Part shown: one piece after another, positions 23,767 through 29,826 of the stretch
Numbering within the stretch: the stretch's first letter is position 1
Layout of the letters: each line of letters starts with the position of its first letter
NCBI GenBank assembly: GCA_036275695.1
Contig: DASUDI010000013.1
Coordinates: 1 to 29,897 of the forward strand
Length of the DNA: 29,897 nucleotides
Direction: 5' to 3'
Origin: Damh-18 sp036275695
GTDB taxonomy: Bacteria; Patescibacteriota; Minisyncoccia; Phycocordibacterales; UBA918
The notes under the pieces: model-generated
What the model was told of the DNA's origin: nothing
The model's input: only the letters and a program-made list of their open reading frames with translations
Databases searched by the model: none
Position numbers and translations under genes: made by a program

Positions 23767-23860
23767 GCGCGCTTTCACGGTGCCTCATGTGAGCCGTCAG
23801 CCAATGCGGTGGAGAACTTGCCAATAGTATGATAAGGTATACCCGCGCGTGAAAGCGCGC
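23767..23860. other. structured intergenic element after pyrG
   Basis: GCGCGCTTTCACG (23767-23779) and CGTGAAAGCGCGC (23848-23860) are perfect 13-bp inverted arms 68 nt apart. Within lie ACGG/CCGT and CTCA/TGAG pairings. The right arm can also form its own small hairpin (CGCGC-GTGAAA-GCGCG). It may be a structured RNA, a pyrG 3' element or a leader of the tRNA-Gln transcript. I do not recognise a known RNA family. Confidence 0.5.
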
Positions 23861-23899
23861 ATTTTGCCGGCATGATAGAGATTTAATTGCAGGCAAAAT

Positions 23900-23970
23900 T
23901 GCCGGGTCGTCTAATGGTAGGACTCTGGTTTCTGGCACCAGCTATCTTGGTTCGAGTCCAAGCCCGGCAG
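23900..23970 (+). tRNA. tRNA-Gln (CTG)
   Basis: The acceptor TGCCGGG pairs with CCCGGCA, discriminator G. Anticodon stem CTGGT/ACCAG, loop TTCTGGC, anticodon CTG. T stem CTTGG/CCAAG with loop TTCGAGT. CCA is not encoded. The T1-A72 pair is usual for tRNA-Gln. It marks the left border of a region of different base character; no second copy of its 3' end was found in the window. Confidence 0.93.
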
Positions 23971-24034
23971 CTACAGCATTTCAGCATTATATTTCAATAT
24001 CAAAATTTAGTACCAGTTAAGTACTGTGGAACTT

Positions 24035-24610
24035 TTATAGTTCCAGGTTACCCAATACAGCCTTCTTATATTCTGGGTGATTAATTTGATGTGGCGCGCC
24101 TTCTATTTCGACTAGCTTCGCGCGCAGGTCTTTTGCTGTTTCTTTTGAACGATTTCTTAGTTGGGGGAACAATGTTGCCTCTGTTGAACCGTAATAGATT
24201 GTTGTCGGTGTTGTAATTTTTTTAGCAATGTCCTTCGCGTTCCGTGTGAGGATGTCAGAATAACGACGTTTTCCTATATAGTGTTGAATATCCAGTGGCA
24301 TTTTCTCCCGATCTTCTTCAAAGTCAGGGCTTAACGAACAAAGATGAAGATGGTTAGGATTAGTGGTTGGTGCCGAAAGGAACGCTATAACCGCACCATA
24401 AGAAAAGCCTAAAATCTGGTTGCGCTCACCTTTGTGTTTGAGATAAAAAGCAACAAACTCATGGGTATTTTGCGATATGGTGTGCCGATTCCAGGTAATG
24501 GGTACTGGAATTGCTACATAGTTACTTTTCGCCGCTACCTCCCGTAGCCAGGCATATGATTTTTCCGTGGCTTGTTGCTTAAAGCCGGGAATGATGAAGA
24601 GTTTTTTCAT
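24035..24610 (-). CDS. small alpha/beta hydrolase
   Basis: 191 residues. Nucleophile Ser70 is in GFSYG (the GxSxG elbow), a likely acid is Glu144 (YGSTEAT) and the His is His174 (GAPHQIN). The first strand is KKLFIIPGF with the oxyanion glycine. Size and layout fit small RBBP9/YdeN-like or dienelactone-type hydrolases; substrate unknown. The start at 24610 is chosen because it begins the first beta strand and has TATACT 8 nt upstream; a longer frame from 24703 overlaps the broken DUF397 gene. A short hairpin GGAACT/AGTTCC overlaps the stop codon. Confidence 0.82.
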   Translation of the reverse strand: MKKLFIIPGFKQQATEKSYAWLREVAAKSNYVAIPVPITWNRHTISQNTHEFVAFYLKHKGERNQILGFSYGAVIAFLSAPTTNPNHLHLCSLSPDFEEDREKMPLDIQHYIGKRRYSDILTRNAKDIAKKITTPTTIYYGSTEATLFPQLRNRSKETAKDLRAKLVEIEGAPHQINHPEYKKAVLGNLEL

Positions 24611-24618
24611 TTGTAAAT

Positions 24619-24649
24619 AGTATATAAAAACAGGTTCGCCATTGGCGAA
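24619..24649 (-). promoter_or_regulatory. leaderless promoter with dyad operator for the hydrolase
   Basis: On the minus strand TATACT (24624-24619) ends 8 nt before the ATG at 24610. The dyad TTCGCC-ATT-GGCGAA (24635-24649) lies just upstream, covering part of the spacer and the -35 area, where a repressor could bind. Confidence 0.55.
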
Positions 24650-24671
24650 TCTGTGGTTTGTGGCCGGCGAT

Positions 24672-24892
24672 TCAGGCGTTGTCAAATTCGCCGTTTCTGA
24701 CACCTTTCAGAAAGGCATCCCATTCGTTCCGGTTGAAGGATAAGGTCGGGCTGGTGGGGTCTTTGGTGTCGCAAAGGTTGATGGTATCACCTTACATGCG
24801 CACGGCGACGCAACAACATTTGTGGGCAAACGAAGAGAGAGCTTGAAGCCTTCTTCGGCGAATGGATTGTGCAAGTCGTTTTGACTAGCCAT
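24672..24892 (-). pseudogene. broken DUF397-domain gene
   Basis: The last 39 codons (24791-24672) read GDTINLCDTKDPTSPTL..., then FNRNEWDAFLKGVRNGEFD, a clear DUF397 C-terminus. The same frame upstream reads CCCVAVRM and then meets TAA (24794-24792) before GDT. The N-terminal part starts at ATG 24892 (MASQNDLHNPFAEEGF) in another frame, after a good AAGGAG 7 nt upstream, so a frameshift lies between, probably near the CTCTCTCTT run. DUF397 proteins are best known from actinomycetes, next to HTH regulators; none is found here. Decay in the organism or sequencing errors could explain it, but two lesions favour decay. Confidence 0.75.
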
Positions 24893-25062
24893 TTCTGTTC
24901 TCCTTTGGAACGATTGTTGCTGAAGCGACAGTGCATTCAGTAGATAATTTTATAACACGATGGAGATTTTAACGCAAGTATATTGGCTTCGTGAAGAATT
25001 AAGGTTGTTTTAATTATGTAATAAAAGTTCTCACTTTGTACTAAACTGCAGTACGAGAGTTT

Positions 25063-25084
25063 AAAGCGCTTCGGCGCTTTTTCT
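25063..25084 (+). terminator. orphan terminator, plus strand
   Basis: AAAGCGC-TTCG-GCGCTTT followed by TTCT: a compact UUCG-capped hairpin with T run. Upstream on this strand there is no recognised gene after tRNA-Gln, only a 17-codon ATG frame at 24960 (MEILTQVYWLREELRLF). A small RNA or peptide transcript may end here. Confidence 0.65.
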
Positions 25085-25148
25085 CATATTACCTTTGGTT
25101 TGCGACGGAGGACATATTGTGAAGGACTGACTCTCGTTGAATTTTTGA

Positions 25149-25154
25149 TATACT
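25149..25154 (+). promoter_or_regulatory. -10 box TATACT, leaderless S66 peptidase start
   Basis: TATACT ends 6 nt before the ATG at 25161. CTGACT (25127-25132) is a -35 candidate with 16-nt spacing. Confidence 0.6.
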
Positions 25155-25160
25155 TTAAAC

Positions 25161-26192
25161 ATGAAAAAACTATCTAAATTAAAGAAGGGAGATAAGGTGG
25201 CAATTGTATCACCAAGCTTCACAGCACCAGCCGTGTGGCCACACGTGCATGATCTCGGCCTTAAGCGTATTCGTGAAGTATTTGAACTTGAGTCAGTAAT
25301 GTATCCAGCCACAGCCAAACTAGATGCAGCTCTGGCAGAAAAGGCCGATGACTTGGTTGCGGCTTTTTCTGATCCAGAAATTAAGGGTGTCATTTCAACT
25401 CTCGGTGGTGATATACAAGTAACATACATAAAGAATCTTCCTACGGAACCTTTTGTAAGTAACCCAAAGCCGTTCTTTGGCTATAGCGATAACTCACACT
25501 TTGCCAACTTCCTATTTCTAAATGGCATACCATCATTTTATGGAGCAGCTCTATTTACACAGTTTGCACACCAAAAGGAGATGAATCCGTACACGGTAAA
25601 ATACATAAAACACACCTTGTTTGACGAGGGAGAGTTTGAGCTACTACCAAGTGAATCTTTTAACGATATTGGATTAGATTGGGGTGACGCAACACAATTA
25701 AATAAAGAACGAGAATATGAACCAAATGAGGGTTGGTCATGGGACGGTTCTAAGAATGCAGAAGGATTGTTGTGGGGTGGTTGTGTTGAATCGGTTGATG
25801 AGATGTTACGTCATGCTGTTCAAATTCCATCTCTAGAACAATTTGAGGATATTGTACTGATGATGGAGACTTCTGAAGAAATTCCTTCCGCTGACTACGT
25901 TATGCGATTTTTCAGAGCACTGGGAGAGCGGGGGATTCTAGAGAGGGTAAAAGGGGTATGTGTCGGTAGGGCTAAAGCACGTGAATTTGATAAACCGAGA
26001 AATCATGAAGAGCGAGTGGCATATCGAAAAGAACAGCAAGAAACAATTATTAAAACTGTCCGAGCCTATAATAAGGACATTCCGATTGTTCAAAACATGG
26101 ATTTCGGTCACACTGAACCACAAATCCCAATGCCTTATGGGAATAAGATTAGGATTGATTCTGGAAACAAGCAAATTTTTGCTCAGTTCTAA
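25161..26192 (+). CDS. S66 family peptidase (LD-carboxypeptidase/MccF-like)
   Basis: 343 residues. The catalytic set is visible: Ser109 in FGYSDNSHFANF, Glu210 in WGGCVESVDEML and His317 in DFGHTEPQIPMP. S66 enzymes are LD-carboxypeptidases that trim peptidoglycan peptides, or MccF-type enzymes that cut peptidyl-nucleotide antibiotics such as microcin C. The length and the insert around DWGDATQLNKEREYEPNEGWSWDG-type loop resemble MccF more than LdcA, but this is uncertain. A protein that ends with a similar tail (IRIDSxNKxIxAQF) is represented by a remnant at 28205. Confidence 0.9.
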   Translation: MKKLSKLKKGDKVAIVSPSFTAPAVWPHVHDLGLKRIREVFELESVMYPATAKLDAALAEKADDLVAAFSDPEIKGVISTLGGDIQVTYIKNLPTEPFVSNPKPFFGYSDNSHFANFLFLNGIPSFYGAALFTQFAHQKEMNPYTVKYIKHTLFDEGEFELLPSESFNDIGLDWGDATQLNKEREYEPNEGWSWDGSKNAEGLLWGGCVESVDEMLRHAVQIPSLEQFEDIVLMMETSEEIPSADYVMRFFRALGERGILERVKGVCVGRAKAREFDKPRNHEERVAYRKEQQETIIKTVRAYNKDIPIVQNMDFGHTEPQIPMPYGNKIRIDSGNKQIFAQF

Positions 26193-26207
26193 ATAACAAT
26201 TTATTTC

Positions 26208-26262
26208 AAAAGTTACACCTGAGTGTAACTTTGTGACATATGCAAATATGTGTAACTTTTTT
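26208..26262 (+). terminator. terminator region with two alternative stems
   Basis: AAAGTTACAC (26209-26218) can pair with GTGTAACTTT (26223-26232) or with a second copy GTGTAAC followed by T6 (26250-26262). CATAT/ATATG forms a small stem between them. The second pairing gives a terminator with a T run; the first would compete with it. Confidence 0.6.
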
Positions 26263-26304
26263 CACTTTTTGTAGAGCACGAGATGCGTCGAGTTTGAAAG
26301 GTTT

Positions 26305-26405
26305 AGGATAGTGGTTCGGTCAAGCCGGGTAAGGTTATCAAACAGTTCTAGCCCGAGACGGCCAGTAAACTAGTACAAAGTATCGGATGACCGAACCACT
26401 ATCCT
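26305..26405. repeat. 101-bp element with perfect 18-bp inverted ends
   Basis: AGGATAGTGGTTCGGTCA (26305-26322) is the exact inverse of 26388-26405. The 65 nt between can fold further (GCCGGG with CCC and GGC near 26324-26363). No target-site duplication of convincing length flanks it. It may be a structured RNA in the region upstream of proS or a miniature inverted-repeat element. The remaining noncoding sequence before proS (26406-26506) holds TATAGA 13 nt from the ATG and nothing else I recognise. Confidence 0.85.
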
Positions 26406-26506
26406 ATACTTGAAAATAAAGGTATTATTAGAAATGTTTTAAATACATGTGCGTGCAGATTTAGTTTTCTGAAACTAGTGATTTATGTATAGATTTATTA
26501 AGTAAA

Positions 26507-27997
26507 ATGAAAAAAGAACAAGAAAATAATTCAGTAAATTTCGTAATTACTCCTCGGAATGAGGATTTTTCGCAATGGTATCTAGATGTTATTAAGGCAG
26601 GAGATTTGGCTGAAGGTTCTCCTGTGCGTGGTTGTATGGTAATTAAGCCATATGGGTATGCAATCTGGGAAAATATTCAAAAGTTTTTGGATAATGAATT
26701 TAAAAAGAGAGGGACACAAAATGCATATTTCCCGCTATTGATACCAAAGAGTTTTTTAGAGAAAGAAGCTGAACACGTTGAAGGATTCGCAAAGGAGTGT
26801 GCGGTAGTGACCCATCATAGATTGGAAGAAAAAGACGGGAAATTAGTGCCTGCAGGTGAGCTAGAGGAACCTTTTGTGATTCGTCCTACATCAGAGACAA
26901 TCATCTATGATACTTTTTCGAACTGGATTCAGTCGTATAGAGATTTGCCGCTTCTAATTAATCAATGGGCGAATGTCATGCGATGGGAAATGCGCACACG
27001 ACCATTCCTTCGAACAACTGAATTTTTGTGGCAAGAAGGTCACACAGCGCACTCTTCAAAGGAGGAAGCAGATAATAAAGCTCTAGAAATGCTCGAAGTT
27101 TACCGAGATTTGGTCGAGAACCATCTTGGTATTTCACTCGTATTGGGTAGAAAAACAGAAAGCGAGAAGTTTGCTGGAGCCGACTACACCACCACCATTG
27201 AAGCGATGATGCAAGATGGAAAAGCTTTACAATCTGGCACCTCCCACATGCTTGGTCAGAATTTTTCGAAATCGTTTGATGTTTCTTACCTAGATGAAAA
27301 TCAAGAAAGGCAATTTGTTTGGCAAACAAGCTGGGGTCTTTCAACAAGAATCATCGGCGCACTCATAATGTCGCATTCGGATGATAAAGGCTTGGTCTTA
27401 CCTCCAAAAATCGCTCCAATTCAGGTAGTGGTAATTCCGATCTTTGGTTCAGAAGAAGACAAATCACTTGTTATGGAAAAAGTAGCAAAAGTGAAGGAAG
27501 AACTTGAGTCAGCAGGAATTTCTCTCAAAGTTGATGATCGAGAAGGTCGTCCTGGATTTAAGTACTTTGAGTGGGAAAGAAAGGGTGTTCCGCTACGGGT
27601 TGAGGTTGGTCCGAAAGATGTAGCTAAGGGTAGTGTTGTTGTTGTGGATAGGTTACAAGGAGAGAAGACTTTTGTGGAAGATAAAGACCTGAGTAGTTTC
27701 ATACAGGATAGTCTAGATAAGATGCAGAACTTACTCCTCGCCAATTCAAAGAAATTCAGAGAAGAGAATACGAGAGAAGTTTCTGATTATGGAGAATTTA
27801 AAAATGTGATTTCCGAGAAGGGAGGCTTCATTTTTGCTCATCTATGCTTGGATAGGGATTGCGAAAAAAAAATTAAAGAGGATACAAATGCTTCAACTCG
27901 CTGTATTCCTTTTGAAGGCGGTTTGGGTAATAAAGGAACTTGTATCTACTGTGGCAAAGATGCCCCAAACAAGGTTTTGTTCGCAAAAGCTTACTAA
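26507..27997 (+). CDS. proS: prolyl-tRNA synthetase, archaeal/eukaryotic type
   Basis: 496 residues, class II synthetase without the editing insertion of bacterial-type ProRS. Motif 2 region RWEMRTRPFLRTTEFLWQEGHTAH is clear (around residues 160-183). The anticodon domain (about 300-400, IQVVVIPIFGSEEDK) is followed by the C-terminal zinc-type domain, which still has CLDRDCEKK, STRCIPF and CIYCGK. This type is usual in archaea and eukaryotes, and is also found in scattered bacteria. The gene sits in an AT-richer block unlike ligA-gatA. No Shine-Dalgarno. Confidence 0.96.
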   Translation: MKKEQENNSVNFVITPRNEDFSQWYLDVIKAGDLAEGSPVRGCMVIKPYGYAIWENIQKFLDNEFKKRGTQNAYFPLLIPKSFLEKEAEHVEGFAKECAVVTHHRLEEKDGKLVPAGELEEPFVIRPTSETIIYDTFSNWIQSYRDLPLLINQWANVMRWEMRTRPFLRTTEFLWQEGHTAHSSKEEADNKALEMLEVYRDLVENHLGISLVLGRKTESEKFAGADYTTTIEAMMQDGKALQSGTSHMLGQNFSKSFDVSYLDENQERQFVWQTSWGLSTRIIGALIMSHSDDKGLVLPPKIAPIQVVVIPIFGSEEDKSLVMEKVAKVKEELESAGISLKVDDREGRPGFKYFEWERKGVPLRVEVGPKDVAKGSVVVVDRLQGEKTFVEDKDLSSFIQDSLDKMQNLLLANSKKFREENTREVSDYGEFKNVISEKGGFIFAHLCLDRDCEKKIKEDTNASTRCIPFEGGLGNKGTCIYCGKDAPNKVLFAKAY

Positions 27998-27998
27998 G

Positions 27999-28004
27999 TA
28001 TACT
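27999..28004 (+). promoter_or_regulatory. -10 box TATACT before the peptidase remnant
   Basis: TATACT overlaps the two bases after the proS stop and ends 7 nt before ATG 28012, which begins the S51 peptidase N-terminus. The promoter outlived the gene. Confidence 0.55.
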
Positions 28005-28011
28005 TATGCTT

Positions 28012-28205
28012 ATGAAGAATGTTATTTTTGTTGGAGGTGGGGAAATTGGGAAAGGAGAAACTGAGAAGATTGATATTGAAGTAAAAAAAATGCGCCGAAA
28101 GGATCTCTTTTTGTATTTTTTGCTACTGCTGCCAACGATGCAGAGGGTTACGCAAAGACAATTCGAATTGATTCCGTGAATAAGAAAATATATGCACAAT
28201 TTTAG
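28012..28205 (+). pseudogene. fused remnant: S51 peptidase head, S66 peptidase tail
   Basis: Reading from 28012 gives MKNVIFVGGGEIGKGETEKI and continues to VKKM, the N-terminus of an S51 (peptidase E/cyanophycinase-like) protein. After the A8 run at 28083-28090 the S51 match continues in the -1 frame: APKGSLFVFFATAANDAEGYAKT. It then changes to RIDSVNKKIYAQF and stops at 28205, which resembles the last residues of the S66 protein at 25161 (RIDSGNKQIFAQF). So most of an S51 gene and most of an S66 gene are missing and their ends are joined. The frame break fits loss of one A from nine. The next gene starts inside the tail. Confidence 0.75.
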
Positions 28206-28770
28206 AGATAAGGAGCTTATATACGTCACTGGAAATAAACACAAGTTTGAGAACGCTCAGAAATTTTTTGTGGCGTATGGTATTGGGATTGAACAACAAT
28301 CGCCCCCAATCACTGAAGTACAGTCACATGACGCAGTTGAAGTAGCGATTCAAAAGGCAAAGGATGCCTGGAACGAACTTATGAGACCTCTCTTTGTAAA
28401 TGATGCTTCGTGGGCAATCCCAGCCCTCAAAGGATTCCCTGGTCCGTATATGAAATATGTAAATCAATGGTTTGAGCCAATTGATTTTGTACATCTTATG
28501 GAGGGAAAGAAAGATCGAACCATTATTCTCAAAGATGTAATCGTATATATAGATGAAACTGGACCAGTGTCGTTTGTAAACGAACATAGGGGAACCATTT
28601 TGAAACAAGTTACTCACGGTACATATCGACACCCATCTGACACTGTGGTTTCACTATCAATGTCGGGTAAGTCTATTTTAGAGGAGAGTCAGGAGGGCGT
28701 GTATTTCATTGAGGATGAGGATAAGGTTTGGAAGAATTTTGCTAATTGGATATCAGAGAAGGGAGTTTAA
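28192..28770 (+). CDS. Ham1/RdgB-like NTP pyrophosphatase
   Basis: 192 residues. The start region YVTGNKHKFENAQKF (residues 11-25) and FVNDASWAIPALKGFPGPYMKYVN (residues 68-91, with Asp71 at the general-base position) match the ITPase/Ham1/RdgB family, which removes non-canonical purine NTPs. The usual C-terminal SHR segment is replaced by STR-less sequence (GTYRHPSDTVVSLSMSGKS), so substrate binding may differ. The ATG at 28192 is the only one before the conserved part and lies inside the peptidase remnant, 14 nt before its stop, so it probably uses a start made available by the deletion. Confidence 0.85.
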   Translation: MHNFRDKELIYVTGNKHKFENAQKFFVAYGIGIEQQSPPITEVQSHDAVEVAIQKAKDAWNELMRPLFVNDASWAIPALKGFPGPYMKYVNQWFEPIDFVHLMEGKKDRTIILKDVIVYIDETGPVSFVNEHRGTILKQVTHGTYRHPSDTVVSLSMSGKSILEESQEGVYFIEDEDKVWKNFANWISEKGV

Positions 28771-29205
28771 TTACTTCAAAAATATCCTACCCTTCATTAA
28801 GGTCAGTGCTTTATTGGTAAACTCTTTGGGGTCTAGATTGTATTTTTCAGCAATAACCTTGAGTTTTTCAATTTTCTTTGGATTACGTACCTCTGAGATG
28901 TTTAGGTTCTTGTCGAATTGATGTCCGATGTCTCGGAAGAATTTCCATCGTAGCGTGTATTTTGGAATCATGTATAGAATTCCAATAGGAAGCAAGATTT
29001 TGGAAAGTGGAAAGTCTATCATGTTGTGACCAGACCACTTTGCTCTTGTGTACGTATACACGACATCTGAAATCTCGCTCCATGTGTCAATAAAACCAAT
29101 TGCTCCTTCATATTCTGCTAACTCATCAGTCATGTCTTGCTTATGCCAAGCTTCGTCATATTTCGGCATGTTGAGCATGTCGTGCCATTTATTTATTAAT
29201 CCCAT
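28771..29205 (-). CDS. conserved protein of unknown function
   Basis: 144 residues, not recognised. It opens MGLINKWHDMLNMPKYDEAW and has a charged N-terminal half with SEISDVVYTYTRAKWSG, one hydrophobic stretch (about 67-83, FPLSKILLPIGILYMIP) and a basic helical C-terminus. The hydrophobic part may be a membrane segment or a buried helix. It starts 1 nt after the stop of the upstream gene on the same strand, so the two form an operon. It ends directly against the end of the Ham1-like gene (28770). Confidence 0.7.
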   Translation of the reverse strand: MGLINKWHDMLNMPKYDEAWHKQDMTDELAEYEGAIGFIDTWSEISDVVYTYTRAKWSGHNMIDFPLSKILLPIGILYMIPKYTLRWKFFRDIGHQFDKNLNISEVRNPKKIEKLKVIAEKYNLDPKEFTNKALTLMKGRIFLK

Positions 29206-29206
29206 A

Positions 29207-29764
29207 CTACTTATTGAAATATTCTTCGGGATCGTTAGATCCTTTTTCTAAAACTGCTTCGTAAATTTCCTGACCGGATACTTTCAGATTATGTTCTTTT
29301 CGGTACTGTTTGAACTCGAGAATATTAGTGCGTAGTTCCTCAGTCAGTTCAACCCTACTAATATCAAGCGCGCCTCGATCGCGAGCTGCTTCTGCCTCAG
29401 AAATAAACCAGATATCAAATTTCCATCGCTCGTCATTGATTAGTGTCTTGAGTCCAATGTATCTACCATACGGATATTGCTGTCCCAAACGCGGATCATC
29501 CCAATCAGCTTTAATAAAGAGACTTTTGATGTGATCGCCACAGCTATCATGAATATCTTTCAAAATGGTGAACATTTCATCTTGGGTATAATCAGTGTTA
29601 CGAATCACTTTTATATCAATATCACCATGAAGCATGACATTGCCAGCATAGGCTCCTTCAAATTCAATTCGGCCGTATCTTTTTAGGACAGTAAGGAGTT
29701 GCGATGATTGTAAGAAATCATCAGCGTTTTTCTTATATCCCTTACTTGTGTCGAGCAAATTCAT
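29207..29764 (-). CDS. nucleotidyltransferase-fold protein
   Basis: 185 residues. The segment GAYAGNVMLHGDIDIKVI has the Gly then D-x-D pattern of NTase-fold proteins (Asp48 and Asp50), and the third acidic residue is Asp117 in WKFDIWFI. The spacing fits the minimal nucleotidyltransferase superfamily, although the first motif has Ala-Gly instead of Gly-Ser. Substrate unknown; the family includes antibiotic-modifying and toxin-antitoxin enzymes. It heads an operon with the 144-residue protein. TATACT lies 6 nt before its ATG on the minus strand. Confidence 0.7.
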   Translation of the reverse strand: MNLLDTSKGYKKNADDFLQSSQLLTVLKRYGRIEFEGAYAGNVMLHGDIDIKVIRNTDYTQDEMFTILKDIHDSCGDHIKSLFIKADWDDPRLGQQYPYGRYIGLKTLINDERWKFDIWFISEAEAARDRGALDISRVELTEELRTNILEFKQYRKEHNLKVSGQEIYEAVLEKGSNDPEEYFNK

Positions 29765-29770
29765 ATATGA

Positions 29771-29776
29771 AGTATA
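29771..29776 (-). promoter_or_regulatory. -10 box TATACT, leaderless NTase start
   Basis: On the minus strand TATACT ends 6 nt before the ATG at 29764. Confidence 0.6.
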
Positions 29777-29826
29777 GCAAAGATATAAGTATGGATTAGT
29801 GGTACAATGCTTCTATTGAATATTTT

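Noticed and set aside
24611..24703. N-terminal extension of the hydrolase
   Set aside because: It runs through the DUF397 3' end and the dyad; the true first beta strand starts at 24610.
23971..25160. Integrase or prophage after tRNA-Gln
   Set aside because: No integrase gene and no repeat of the tRNA-Gln 3' end are visible in the window.
26305..26405. 6S RNA, SRP RNA, T-box or riboswitch
   Set aside because: None of their conserved core sequences is visible.
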